A DNA stretch of 64,000 nucleotides from Artemia franciscana. Taxonomy: Eukaryota > Arthropoda > Branchiopoda > Anostraca > Artemiidae. Each line of letters opens with the position of its first letter. Position 1 is the first letter of the stretch. This document shows, piece by piece, positions 34,279 to 46,897 of the stretch. Both the position numbers and the translations under genes were made by a program. Below the pieces are notes generated by a model. The model searched no databases. It was given only the letters and a program-made list of their open reading frames with translations, and was not told the origin of the DNA. The stretch spans positions 1,489,869 to 1,553,868 of the forward strand of contig NW_027063379.1 in assembly GCF_032884065.1 (NCBI RefSeq), in the 5' to 3' direction.

Positions 34279-37254
34279 GTGGTTTAGCAGTACTAGTTAA
34301 AGAAGGTATCTCTTTTCGACGCATTGCAAATCTGGAAGGTTCTCAAGAGGAAATTTTTTGAAGTAATGGTGACTGAAATTAGTCTTGGAAAAAAAGATGT
34401 TTTTTTTGCGTAGTATACCGACCGCCTTCTTCTCCAGTCAAATCTTTCCTCTCTAAACTCCATGATTTTTTGCATCAACCCCATTTTCAAAATAAAGATG
34501 TAATCCTTTCCGGAGATTTCAATATTGACCTTCTAGAAGCTTCAAATGAATCCTTTGTTGCGTTATTGTCTTCTCGCTTTTCTGCGTGTCTGCTTCCTAC
34601 TTGCCTGATACCTACAAGAATTTCACCTGGATCTGCTTCTCTCATTGATAATATTTTTACATCTTTACCTATTCAAGCAAATTTTGCTGTTTTAAGTGAT
34701 ATATCGGATAATTTCCTGCTGGTTTCAGATTTAGCTCTTACTTATAAAATACCACAGGTAAGTAAGGAACGTCAAGGACGGTTAATAAATAAAATAACAT
34801 TAAAGCACCTGAATGAAAGCCTTGGACTATCGGATTGGCAGGAGGTAATATCCACGGGGGATACATATATGGCAACTAATAATTTTCTAAGAAATTTCAA
34901 TTGCTGCCTTGATTCTAGTTGCCCATTTGTTACGATTAAAATTTGCAGAGAAAAATTTCCTATAAGGCCATGGATAACGTCTGGAATTTTGATATCAGTT
35001 AAGAAAAAAAAAATCAGCTATTTAAAAAGCAGTTAAAGAATCCAACTGATTATAATATTAAAAATTTTAGAATTTTCAAAAATATATTAACCACAATGAT
35101 ACGTTTGTCGAAACAATTGTATTATAAAAAGTCTTTCGAAGAAGCTCAAAATTCTCCTCGCAAAACGTGGTCTTTAATTAATTATTTTATAAAAAAAGAA
35201 AGTCGAATTTTGCTGAAGTTATTAGTTTAGAAGATGGTTCGACTACTAATAAATCGGAGAAAGTGGCTGATATTTTGAATACTTATTTTGCTAAAATAGG
35301 AGAGAAAATTGTTTCATCAGTAATGAACCAGTTTGATTCACGTAGTAATAAACATTTTTCTTCATACCTTCCATCTCCTCAAAGTAATTCAATTTTTCTT
35401 GGGCCTATTTCTCATTCTGAAATACCAAAAATAGTGTGTGATCGAAATCCAGGTAATTCAGCGGGAATTGACGGGTCTAGTACTAAAATTGTTAAAGAAA
35501 TACTGTCTGCAATAATATTACCATTACAGCATATAATTAATCTTTCATTTAAAACTTGAATTTTCCCATCTGCTTTTAAAGAAGCGCGGATAGTTCCGCT
35601 TCACAAACGTGACTCTCCTGAAAATTCATCAAGTTACCGCCCTATTTCTATTCTGTCAGCATTTTCTAAAATATTTGAGAAGGCAATTTACAAGAGGTTT
35701 TATGACTTTCTTAAATCGTCTAATTTCTTCACAAATTCCCAGTTTGGTTTCCGGTCTGGACACAACACTGAACATGCTATCGTTGCTCTCATCCACTATG
35801 TTCATGAATGCTTAGATAGAGACGAAATTCCAGCAACAATATATTTAGATTTTAAAAAAGCATTCGATACAATATCCCATTGTATTCTTTTTAGTAAATT
35901 GGATAATTGTGGTGTGCGTGGACCGGCGGTGGATCTAGTTAAATCTTATCTTGATAAGAGAAAGCAACGATTAGATGGAGGCAATTTCCTCTCTTCACCT
36001 GTACCTCAGTCTTCGAAGGTTGGGGTACCTCAGGGCTCTGTCCTAGGTCCTCTCCTTTTTTTAATTTATATAAATGATTTTCGCCGCGCTTTTACATCCC
36101 CGTGTCTCAATACACATTTTGCTGATGATACGGCAGTTTCAATTTCTGAAAAGAATGACCAGGAGCTGGAGGCAAAACTGAATACTGCATTTTCTAATGT
36201 TCTTGATTGGTGTTCTTCAAATTTTATTGCTTTGAATGTATCAAAAACTAATTTCATAATTTACGGCAGAAAGTCAAATATCTGCCCTCGTATTACCCGA
36301 GTTACTTCTTCAAAGTATCTATTATCAATATCTCGTGTGAAAATGATAAAATACCTTGGACTTGTGATTGACGAAAGCTTATCTTTTAAAACACACATTC
36401 AAAATCTACGATCAAAGATTTCAAGGTATGTTGGTTTAATGCGAAGGTTGAAGCTTTGTTTGCCCTACTCTGCTTTACGAAGTATTTATTTTGCTCTGAT
36501 TCAGACTAATATTAATTATTGTTCTCTAGTATATTTATCTACATTTAAAAATTATATTAAACCAATACAGATTTTACAAAATAAAGCCCTAAGAATCCTT
36601 AAACTTTTTATTCCATCACCTATTGAACTTCCAAATAAGTCTTCTACTTATATACTTATCTAGATATACTTCCAGTCTCTCAACAATTTGCTTTTGGAGC
36701 AATTCTTTTCAAAATCAATTATGATATTAAGAAATTACCGCCATATTACCTCCATCAAAGTTTGTTCTCCCAATCACAAGATTTACATAATTATAACACT
36801 CGACAAAAAAAGAATATCTACATTGACAAGTATAATGCTGAGAGATCTAATTTCGCTCCGTTTGTGTCAATAGCTCGGTGCTGGGATGCTCACAAGACTC
36901 TTATTGATAATTTTTCTTTTTAAAGAAAAATAAAGTATCTTTTTAGTAAGGAAAGTTTTTGTATGGTTCGTTGCTCTGGGTGATTATGGGCCTCTCAGCT
37001 ATCTTCCAGTATTAATTTATATTTAATAATATGGACATTTTTAATTTCTTCAATAGTATTGAATGATCCTGGGCTAGCTGCTACTTTCATATTATTGTTG
37101 TGTTATTGTATCTTTGTCATGTTTATCTTTTTATTGTAGTGTGTTATTATTTTATCTTTGTCTTGGCCTAGTTTTTCGAGCTTGTCTCCCCATGGGCCTA
37201 TGTCATTTATATATACATGTATGTGCGATTAATAAATAAATGAACTTGAACTTG
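34279..37254 (+). mobile_element. LINE-b ORF2, copy C (best-preserved RT)
   Basis: Endonuclease frames run 34,279-35,036. GDFNID is kept, but the SDH site reads SDN (near 34,710). The N-terminal RT region is split (35,263-35,559 and onward). Motif A, YLDFKKAFD, is near 35,850. A long clean frame at 35,899-36,663 spans motif B (VPQGSVLGPLL), motif C (FADDTAVSIS) and the thumb (KYLGLVIDESLSF, LRSIYFALIQTNINYCSLVY, LQNKALRILK). Near 36,920 about 30 bp of the C-terminus are deleted. The 3' tail TGAACTTGAACTTG ends near 37,254. Confidence 0.85.
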
Positions 37255-37266
37255 CTTTTATTTTAG

Positions 37267-37343
<77 letters not shown>

Positions 37344-37344
37344 T
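37267..37344. repeat. CT microsatellite (copy C)
   Basis: Interrupted TC run upstream of the phosphatase exon; it doubles as pyrimidine-rich intron sequence. Length differs from A and B. Confidence 0.95.
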
Positions 37345-37397
37345 GTTATAGTTATACATATTACCAAATCAACTAATTTATCGACCGAATTTTCAAG

Positions 37398-37701
37398 GTA
37401 CATAATTACACAATCATAGTGGCGGAAGACGACAGCAAAGAATCTCTATTTTTGAATCTTCCAAAATGGCGCGATGTTCAAAGTTTTAGCATTTGGCCTC
37501 CGTATCAAGTAACAGAGCCGTTTCCTGCATTCGAGAGAAGTTCAATTGAGAACTTCACAGTTGGATCTGAAGTTTGTCAAGGAGTAACGGGGTATTGCAA
37601 TGGTCCGCTGAAACCCGGCACCGCCTATAGAATGAAAATTCGAGCTTTTACAACAAGAACGAAGTTTACAGACACTGGTTACAGTATCCCCATTAGAACA
37701 G
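37398..37701 (+). CDS. Receptor-type tyrosine phosphatase, R3/Ptp10D-like: last extracellular FNIII exon
   Basis: An acceptor (ccgaattttcaag) is followed by an open frame VHNYTIIVAEDDSKE, then LPKWRDVQSFSIWPPYQVTE, then YCNGPLKPGTAYRMKIRAFT, TKFTDTGYSIPIRT, and a consensus donor ACAG/GTGAGT after one base of the next codon. From memory of the family, fly Ptp10D/Ptp4E and vertebrate R3 receptors carry an FNIII-like segment with this CNGPLKPGT..RAFT pattern just before the membrane. The phase-1 donor joins exactly to the exon at 43,680. An N-glycosylation site (NFT) is visible. In a cell this is extracellular, membrane-proximal sequence. Other exons are outside or lost in the gap. Confidence 0.85.
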
Positions 37702-38100
37702 GTGAGTTTTACCATTATGATTAAATAAGTTCTAAGATCACTTTGGCAATACACATAATGAGGGGACAAAACGTAGTAATAAAATACTGCTTAATAAATA
37801 TAGTACGACCAACACTGCAATGCAGCTTAAAAACTGAAAACACAAAAAAAATTGCAGATCATCCATGGGTTAAAGTTTTTATTTGATTTACATTTGGTTT
37901 TTTGATTATTTTCCTTTCTCGTATTAGGCTATAATTTAGTATAATTTAGTGTCGTCAGCATTCAATAGAATAAAAAAAAGACTAACCGTTTGAAGTACCC
38001 AAGATAAAAAAAAGTACATTTTTTAGGTTTTTTTTCCTTTACAAATTGAATTGAAGTATTATTCAAGAATATATTTCTAATTATTTGCTTGAACCAAAAA

Positions 38101-38682
38101 GTAATAAGATAAGATAATATGTATTTTCAAAAGCCTATCACAAGCTCTATAGAGCGGAATTCGCTTTATATGTCCGTAAAAGCTAAGAAAAAAATTCAAA
38201 TCAGTACATTAAGTCAAACAATTAAAATTAAAAAAAAATTTAAAAGGCAAAATCATCAAAGATAAAGGGCAAATCAGTAAACATGACAATTGAATTACAA
38301 AAAACATTACAGTAAATCAAAAATAAAAACGGCAATAGAGGAAAAGGGGGATTTGGCAAGTACATAATCACAAATTATTATTAAGGTGTTCAAGAATAAA
38401 GGGGATAAAACTTTTACGAAACCTCTGTGTAACAGCATGGATCTTTGAGAGTAAGTTATTATTGCTGAGGAGGCTGACCGGGGGAGTCGGAGTCCAATGG
38501 GATTGTGAAAATCAGGGAGTAAGTCCTCAGTATGGGGATTGGAAATGACTGATTTATCGAAAATCAGGTAAATTTTGTCCCTCCTTTCTTTTAAAGTGGT
38601 AATGCGTGCAGCTTTAAGGAGGAAGGAGTATGGAATTTTGCCTTCTTTGTAAATGATCCTGTAAATGATTCTGATAAGTCAT
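38101..38682 (-). mobile_element. LINE-d 3' fragment, copy C
   Basis: Same 5'-truncated LINE 3' end as in A and B. A deletion just upstream (near 37,950) removes about 200 bp present in A (8,370-8,570). Confidence 0.65.
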
Positions 38683-38769
38683 TGTGTCATATCCTAGTCA
38701 TATCCTACTTGGGTTTAGATCTTGTGTTGTATCTTATACAATGTTTTCTTCAGGAATTGTATTTACATG

Positions 38770-39110
<341 letters not shown>

Positions 39111-39734
39111 TGTTATGGTCTGAACGTCAATAGTTCTCTCCTTTCTATGTAAGGCAAATTGTATTTGAATTATAAACATAACTTCATTGAAATCAATGCA
39201 ATCGTTAAAAATAAAAAACTCGTAAAAAAGTAATTCCGAAAATTATCGAGAAGCTCAAATTATCCTTTTCAAATACTCAGACCTTTTCAAATATCCTTTT
39301 CAAAAATCGTAAAAAGGTAATTCCGAAGATTATCACGAAACTAAAATTATCCTTTTCCTCATATACTCGGAGATAATCAGAGACACCATTTGTCAACATT
39401 TCCGAATGTTGTTAATGAGATTAATTATGCCCAGGGTGTTTTTTCACTGTTGAAAAAAGTTTGGAAGAATAGGAAGGTAAGTCTGCGAACCAAAATTAGA
39501 CTATTAGAAAATACAATATGAAGCAGTGTAAAGAGTGAGACTTTGAATAGATTGGGATGTGTGAGGGGAGCATGCGTAGCTATGTTGGATTCAGGCAGCA
39601 TGGTGCTGCAGTGATTTGTTAGTAGTAGTAGTAGTAGTAGTAGTAGTAGAGATAGCTGGAACTCCTTGTCTCCTATGAATTACGAAAAGTCATCTATAGT
39701 TGAAAAAAAGTAAATTCAATTTAAAACAATCAAA

Positions 39735-40202
39735 ATGTAAATATTTAATATTATACAAAGTTAATGAAAAACAATAATATTAAAATTAAAATTGATTAAA
39801 AATAAAATCAGTATAAGTTAAAATCATAATGATTAAAATTATCCTTATTCTCTGGCGTCCATCTAGCTTCCTTTTCCTTTTCTGCTCTGTCTCTCTTTTA
39901 CCTAGTCGAATTGGGATTTTATCACCACTTTAATCTCAGCTAGGTATATAATCAATCAGCTAGGTAAATAATCAAAGTTAAAATATTTAATATGATACAA
40001 AGCTAATGAAAAATAATAATACTAAAATTAAAATTGATTAAAAATAAAATCAGTATAAGTTAAAATCATAATGATTAAAATCATCCTTATTCTCTGGGCT
40101 GCATGTAGTTTCCTTTTCCTGTTTTGCTTTGCCCATCTTTTACCTAGTCGAATTGGATTTGATGAGAACTGTAATCTCAGCTAGGTGATTGAAGTAGAAA
40201 CA
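39735..40202. repeat. Two-unit direct repeat of about 242 bp (copy C)
   Basis: Same pair as 10,265-10,738; it forms the right end of copy C. Confidence 0.8.
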
Positions 40203-40559
40203 GAAATAACATTGCCACGAGACAGCAGTACTATTAGTTAGGAAACTACCAGCTCTTGAGTTCGAGTCTGACCAAATTTACATCGTATTCTGTAATCTCC
40301 GTTTTTTTTTCGGCATATGTAGAGAAATATTGAAGGGACTAGGAACGTCATGAAAGCAGGTAAGATGATTTTATTTTGAACAACAGGCAATGGCACAAAA
40401 TGGTAAATTAACACAAATGTCCCCTAAATGGCTTATGTGTTATCGGAAAAGAAAAGCCCACATTGTCGCTTTTTTGACCTTAAGGCAGTATCTGACATTT
40501 TCATTCTTCTGATGTAATAGCTAAAGACCAAATACAAAACATTTTTTTTCAAAAGAAAG

Positions 40560-40875
40560 ATCAACGGGGCTAGACATGTTCCATGAAATTTTGATCCTCC
40601 TCATTAATATTGCCCTGTTGATCCTCACTTTGAGATCAGTTTAGCACCTGTTTTTTGGCAATCATTTCAGAAAAAGGGCTAGTTATGGGCGATGAAATTT
40701 TGATCCTTCTGATCTATGTTGCCCTACTGATCCTCCCTTTGAGATCATTTTAGCAATTGATTTTTGGTAATAATCTCAGTAAAGGGGCTAGTTATGGTCG
40801 ATGAAATTTTGATCCTTCTGATCTATGTTGCCCTGTTGATCCTCCTTTTGAGATCAATTTGGCGACTGGTTTTTG
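40560..40875 (+). repeat. Tandem repeat, three units of 109 bp
   Basis: 'gaaattttgatcc' recurs at 40,585, 40,694 and 40,803, each followed by a 'ttgccct.ctgatcct' phrase, 'tttgagatca' and 'agggctagttatgg'. Single units of the same family sit at about 42,590-42,700 and 43,350-43,440, so the array is one expansion of a dispersed repeat inside the phosphatase intron. Confidence 0.9.
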
Positions 40876-40892
40876 ACAATAATCAAACAGTT

Positions 40893-41480
40893 CTTGGTAA
40901 CGAACTGTAGTAAGGAGCGCTCAATAGTAACCAAAACTCTAAAAAATGGAATATTGATACCAATAGCTACATCAAAAGAATCGCATTTTAATGCTGATGT
41001 TAGATATATAAGTTTCATCAAGTTTAGTCTTACCTATCAGAAGTTACGAGTCTGAGAAAATTTGCGCTATTTTAGAAAGTAGGGGGAAATACCCTCTTAA
41101 AATCATAGAATCTTACCGAAAATCACACCATGAGATTCAGCGTATCAGAGAACCGTATTGGAGAGATTTCAAGCTCTTATCTACAAAAATGTGGAATTTT
41201 GTTGTTTTTTTTTGCCAGAAGGCAGATCAAGGATGCGTGTTTATTTGTTTGTTTGTTTTTTTGTTGTTGTTTTCCCAGGGGTGATCGTATCGACCAAGTG
41301 GTCCTAGAAAGTTACAAAAGGGCTCATTCTAACGGAAATGAAAAGTCCTAGTGCCCTTTTTAAATGACCAAAAATATTGGAGGGCACCTTGGCCCCCTCC
41401 CACGCTAATTATTTTCCCAAAGTCAACGGATCAAAATTCTGAGATAGCCCTTTTATTCAGCGTAGTCGAAAAACCTTATA
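40893..41480 (+). repeat. Dispersed repeat family X, longest member
   Basis: It aligns with 15,160-15,660 and, inverted, with 3,045-3,165. It starts right after the 109-bp array ('gttcttggtaacgaactg'). Frames inside are not shared between members. Confidence 0.8.
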
Positions 41481-41749
41481 ACTATGTCTTTGGGGACGAC
41501 TTACTCCCCCACAGTCCCCTTGGGAGGGGCTACAAATTACAAACTTTGACCAGTTTCTTACCTATAGTAATGGTTACTTGGAAGTGTACAGACGTTTTCA
41601 GGGGATTTTTTTTGGTTGGGGGTAGGGGTTGAGAAATGGGGGATATGTTGGGGGAACTTTCCATCAAGGAATTTGTCATTGGGGAAGAAAATTTCCATGA
41701 AGGGAGCACAGGATTTTCTAGCATTATTTAAAAAAACAATGAAAAAATA

Positions 41750-42590
41750 AATATGAAAAAGTTTTTTCAACTGGAAGTAAGGAGCAGCATTAAAACTTAA
41801 AACGAACAGAAATTATTACGCATATGGGGGACTCACCTCCTCCTAATACCTCGCTCTTTACGTAAGTATTTTTAGTAATTTCAACTATTTATTCTACGGC
41901 TTTTGTGATTCAGGGGTCATTCTCAATGAATTGGGACAAAATTTAAGCTTTAGTGTAAAGAGCGAGGTACTGACAAGGGGGTGAACCCGCTCATATATGT
42001 AATAAAAACATGAGAATGCAAAAGTTCGTTACGTAAGCTAATTTATAAGTTATGTATATCTTTTACTAATAAAAACGTTCGTAAAAAAATTAAAAGTTCT
42101 AGTTGCCTTTTTAAGTAACCAAAAAATCGGAAGGCAATTAGGCTTCCTCCTCCGCTCCATTTTTCTCAAAATCATTCCATCAAAACTATGAGAAAGTCAT
42201 TTAGCAAAAAAAAAAATGCAAATTTCGTTTTAATTATTCCTCTGCGGAGAGCCAAAATCAAAACATGCATTGATTCAAAAACGTTCAGAAATTAAATAAA
42301 AAAACAAGTTTTTTTAACTGAAAGTAAGGAGCGACATTAAAACTTAAAACGAACAGAAATTACTTCGTATATATGAAAGGGGCTGCTTCCTCATCAACGC
42401 CCCGCTCTTCACGCTAAAGTTTTTTACTGTTTTAAAAAGAAGAGTTGAGAGAAAGAGTCATACTTTAGCGTACAGAGCGGGGCGTTGATGAGGAAGCAGC
42501 CCCTTTCATATACGAAGTAATATCTGTTCGTTTTAAGTTTTAATGTCGCTTCTTAATTTCAGTTAAAAAAATTGTTTTGATTTTTTAATA
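41750..42590. repeat. Composite palindromic repeat (MITE-like), copy 1
   Basis: The inner part, 42,297-42,580, is a large palindrome. The arms run from 'aactgaaagtaaggagcg' through 'ttaaaacttaaaacgaacag', 'ggggctgcttcctcatcaa' and 'cgctaaagt' and back. The loop contains 'agaagagttgagagaaag'. The outer part (41,750-42,140) repeats the same arm with a diverged inner sequence and matches 46,610-46,897 inverted. No coding capacity; a foldback or MITE-type non-autonomous element. Confidence 0.8.
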
Positions 42591-43679
42591 TCAGAAAAAG
42601 GACTAGTTATGGTCGATGAAATTTTGATCATTCTTATCTATATGGCCCTGCTGATCCTCCCTTTGAGATCAGTTTGGCAACTGGTTTTTGGCAATAATCA
42701 TAGGCAGCGTAATATCACTCCCTAAGTAAAGAGAAATGTGCGCACAATGTATTATTTATTTAGTTAATTTTTTGGTTTTAGGTGTTTTTTACTAGGGCAT
42801 TTTGTACCGAAGGAGCTGTCGTAGAAACTTTGAAAAGAGCTCATTTGTTTGGAAATTTAATTTAGCCGGGTCAAACTGAAAATGGGCGAAAATCAACACG
42901 AGTAAGGCTGATAACCGCCATGCCTTCTCAAGACTAGAACACAATTTGCGCTTTACTGAAGAAAAAAACAACAAAAACAAATGACCGTTGATTGTCAGTT
43001 TAATTGACATATATTGATATTCATCTCTTAATGTTTTGATAAAAAAATTAAGTAAGAAAAGTGAAAACATTTAAAATGTATTTTGTTTTCAGTAAAGCGC
43101 AAATTACCTTCTGGTCTTGAAAAAGCCTGTGGGTTTATCAGCCCTGCTATTGTTAATTTCTTTCGTTTTGAGTTTGACTCGGCTATTTATTGTAATTTCT
43201 GTTCGTTTTGAGTTTTATTTATTTATTGATATTGATTTGTGGTAGTTTTACGCTTGGAAGATTATTTTGTCTTTGTTTCTCCTCATTCTTGGCTTAACAG
43301 AGCTCTTTACTTTCCTTTGAAATACTCGTTTTGTGGGATATCTTTTTTAAATTATCTCAGAAAAAGGGCTAGTTATGGTCAATGAGATTTGTATCCTCCT
43401 GATCTATGTTGCCCTGCTGATCCTCCCTTTGAGATCAGGGTATATGGTAGTTATCTCAGAAGTGTGGAAACATCATATACGGTGCTTCTTTTAAATTTGT
43501 CAGCGATGATATGCATTTCTCATTAAAGCAAAATCAAACATTTTTATTTCGTACAGAGAAGAAAAACCCACATTTACTTATCTACAAATATAGCATCAAA
43601 TAGTTGGTCTAGGGAAGTGAAAAAGAAAAAAGTGGAAATAAACAAGGAAAAAAAAAGATTGAAATCAATTTTTTTGCAG

Positions 43680-43857
43680 ATTCTGATAACGCAGCTGTTG
43701 CGCTTGGCATTTTGATTCCGTTGATGCTTCTAATCATGCTGGTTGTATTTGTTGTGCTCATTCGCCAGAGGCAGTGCCCAGCTGGCTGTCTGAGTAAAAA
43801 CATGTCCGTGAGGCATGCCGATAGATTATCAATGGCAGATAGCATTATACCTTCATC
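43680..43857 (+). CDS. Receptor-type tyrosine phosphatase, R3/Ptp10D-like: transmembrane exon
   Basis: The acceptor tttttttgcag is followed by ATTCTGATAAC. With the single G left by the 37,701 donor the first codon is Asp (DSDNAAV). Then comes one membrane span (LGILIPLMLLIMLVVFVVLI) and a basic stop-transfer (RQRQ), then a cytoplasmic linker ending RLSMADSIIPSS at a GTAAGT donor (phase 2). The order DxDN, hydrophobic span, basic patch and S(M/L)xDS is what I recall for the fly Ptp10D juxtamembrane region. The intron from 37,702 is about 6 kb and full of repeats. The phosphatase-domain exons should lie downstream but are not seen up to 64 kb. Confidence 0.85.
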
Positions 43858-44099
43858 GTAAGTACTGTTCCACCAATCAAAGGCGTCGCAGTTGGTGATA
43901 GGGAGGAAACGTGCTAGTTTCAAGCTTACGACAACTTCTAGTAGACACTTATACTAACCATTTAGAATAATCGATAGGTAATAGGAAGTATTTCTGTCTA
44001 TCACTCTCTACAGATTACTCACTTATAACGTCATTATGATTATTCCAGGTTGCAGGCATTATTGAAGAGTTGCTACCCCTAAACTCCAATTAAAAACCA

Positions 44100-44670
44100 A
44101 TATCCTTAGACTACTCTTTAATACTACTACTACTAAAACTGACAACTCACTGCAGTACCAAGCCACCTTAGGCCAACACAGCTGCATACCCTCGTTCACC
44201 CCAATTTACTCAAAAAAAGCCTTCCTCTTACACCTCCCAAGAAATTCCTGTTTCTCTTCAATATTCGATTACGACCTCTTCTAGAGACTCATGTCTGTTT
44301 TTACTCTGGATTTTTTTAAGTTGAGTTTGAGTTGTTATGAGCAATTTTTTTGCTAAAAAAGGGGGGAATGTCGAGTCAATATTTTTGGGGAACAGAATTT
44401 GTGGGGAATAAAATAAGGGGAGAATTGAGTCAAAATTTTTGAGGGAACAAAAAAGGGGAATGTCGAGTCAAATTTTTGGGGAGCAAAAAAGGGGAATCTC
44501 TTACACCTCCCAAGAAATTCCCGTTTCTCTTCAATCTTCACTTACAGCCTCTTCTAGACACTTATGCCTTTTTGCAAGTTGAGTTTATGAGTTGTTGTGA
44601 GAAATTTTTGCTTGAAAAAAAAGGGGAATGCCAAGTCAAAATTTTCGGGAGAACAAAATACCGGGAGAGG
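44100..44670. repeat. Degenerate tandem repeats
   Basis: A block starting 'cttacacctcccaagaaattcc' occurs at about 44,228 and 44,501 (278-bp spacing). Both copies continue through 'cctcttctaga' and 'gttgagttt'. Between them, G-rich units of about 50-60 bp ('aaaaggggaatgtcgagtcaa') recur four times. 44,120-44,230 is related, inverted, to 10,090-10,190. Confidence 0.7.
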
Positions 44671-44671
44671 A

Positions 44672-44809
44672 AATAAGGTTAGCAGGTGGTTTTGCATTAA
44701 GTCAGGAGTTAAGCAGGGTTGTGTTCTATCCCCCTTTATATGGATCATTTTGATGGATCTTGTCTTAAGAAGCACAGGAAAGGCAATAGGAGACCACGGA
44801 ATCAAATAG
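44672..44809 (+). mobile_element. Short LINE RT fragment
   Basis: About 45 residues with SGVKQGCVLSPFIWIILMD followed by LVLRSTGKAIGDHGI. This matches the motif B region of RTE/I-like reverse transcriptases (GV.QGC.LSP.LF....D). It is truncated on both sides; no motif A or C. A relic. Confidence 0.65.
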
Positions 44810-44812
44810 GGA

Positions 44813-46310
44813 GGGAAAATGTTCCTTGACTTACTGCCTGTTCCAGGTGAAAAATCAAGTAACTTTAAAGTAACTAGAGAAGTTACTTAAATTTACATTC
44901 ACCAGGAACTCCTTTTGAAGTAACTAAGGTCTTATTCAGATAGAAAAAAACATAAATATTACGACCAAGATTTGATAACATTTGCTTTAGACTCATTTAG
45001 TCTGAATTTAGAATAACTTCCTGTGCATAAGTCCTTGTAAACATTTTAGCTAAAGCCACTGACCAGTAGAGGAAACTCTTAGAATTTCTTGGAACTGATG
45101 TGGAAATTAAGAAATTTAGATACAGCTTGGGTATAGTTTGAATAACATAACCTCTTGCCAAGATAGCAAAAAGTAGCTCTACTAGAATTTTACCACAATT
45201 ATTTTTTTTTGCATTGTTTCCTGATAGATTAAGCTAGCCTAACCTATATCTTAAATTTGACCCACTGAATAAAATTGACCTACATTGTTCACAAAAAGAA
45301 AAGCAGAATGTTGCATAAATAACTTAATGCCAAATTTATTATGGAAATGTATTAATTTTGCAATAAATCTGTGGGCATTAACCTAGATTTGGTTTAAATA
45401 TCCTGTTTCTATATTAATTTCAAAGCATTAGTGTCTGAGATAGCATACAGTAGAGTTGATTATTGAAACTCTTTGGAGTAGGCCTATCACTTTCTGACAT
45501 TCAGTTGAACTATTAAGGTTAGAATTTTAGACTAGGCTAGTTGAAATTTCCAAATGATGGCCTAATCACTCGGCTATCTTGAAAAGTAATTGACCTTACT
45601 AAATTATTTCTTAGTAATGGATCTGCATCAAATGAGAGGAAATTCCCCTAGATTTGAGAAAATACTTTGGGAATTTTCATTGAAATATATATATTTTGGT
45701 ACATCCATCAAGAAACCCCCCTCCGCAGATTTTCAAAACATATTCCCTTCCCCCTCCCATTTACAGTTCTATGAATTAGCATAGCAGAAAGACTTTTGTT
45801 TTGTCCTGGATTTTGTTTTATTTTATACTTGACTGATTTCAGCTTATTCATAGAAAATTGTAAGGGTTTCATGTCTTCATTTTTATGGAATTTGTGTTTT
45901 TTATTTGTTTGCAGAATTTTATAGTATTTGCTTATGAATAGGTTAAACTTGTATCAGATCAAAGGTATAAGCTATATAAAAAAATGCATAATGTTAATCA
46001 TCATCTTGTATACAATCGTTGTGAGTCTTTATTTTGATGTGCATATTTGAAGAAAAAGTTTACCATACATATAGACCAACTAACCCAATAGTAACATTTT
46101 GAATAAATACCTGACAGCCTGTACAACTAACAAGTCTCTCTTTGCTTCCTGGCTTTTGGCTATAACAGAAATATTCTTTATTTGACTATGTTTTTGACTT
46201 TGGGCTATTTTATTCTTTTCATTTAGTCATTATCTTTTTGCCGAGAAAGACTGTTGGTTAAATAGCGGAAATATTCATATAGACTACATCACCTATCACT
46301 GCCTTTGTAG
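44813..46310. other. Sequence without a recognised gene
   Basis: AT-rich intron or intergenic DNA. I found no frame with a known domain, no RNA fold and no repeat shared with the rest of the window. Confidence 0.5.
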
Positions 46311-46317
46311 AATATTA

Positions 46318-46897
46318 AATAAAAAAAAACAAGTTTTTTCAACTGAAAGTAAGGAGCAACATTAAAACTTAAAACGAACAGAAATTACTTCGTATATGAA
46401 AGGGGCTGCTTCCTCATTAACGCCCCGCTCTTTACGCTAAAGTTTGACTCTTTCTCTCAACTCTTCTTTTTAAAACAGTAAAAAACTTTAGCGTAAAGAG
46501 CGGGGCGTTGATGAGGAAGCAGCCCCTTTCATATACGAAGTAATTTCTGTTCGTTTTAAGTTTTAATGTCGCTCCATACTTTCAGTTGAAAAAACTTGTT
46601 TTTTAAATTTAATTTCTGAACGTTTTTGAATCAATGCATGTTTTGATTTTAGCTCTTTTTACGAATCTTTTTATTAGTAAAAGATATACGTAACTTGTAA
46701 ATTAGCTTACGTAAAGAATTTTTTATTCTCATGTTTTTATTACACATATGAGAGGGTTCGCCCCCTCGTCAATACCTCTCTCTTTACACTAAATCTTAAG
46801 TTTTGTCCCAATTCATTAAGAATTTCCCCTGAATCACAAAAGCCGTGAATAAATAGTTGACATTACTAAAAATACTTTAGCGTAATGAGCGAGGGAT
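46318..46897. repeat. Composite palindromic repeat, copy 2 (opposite orientation)
   Basis: 46,318-46,610 is the same palindrome as 42,297-42,580, but its loop reads 'tctttctctcaactcttctt', the reverse complement of copy 1, so the element is flipped. 46,610-46,897 matches the outer part of copy 1 in reverse. It stops where the PIF/Harbinger 5' end begins. Confidence 0.8.

Noticed and set aside
37267-37380. Acceptor TTTCTTGTTATAG after the CT run as the start of the phosphatase exon
   Set aside because: Using it puts an in-frame TAA at 37,374 ahead of the conserved frame; the ttttcaag acceptor at 37,397 keeps the frame and is the site mutated in the dead copies.
41530-41770. Minus-strand Pro-rich frames near 41.6 kb
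   Set aside because: Frames within dispersed repeat sequence, with no domain and no match to other members.
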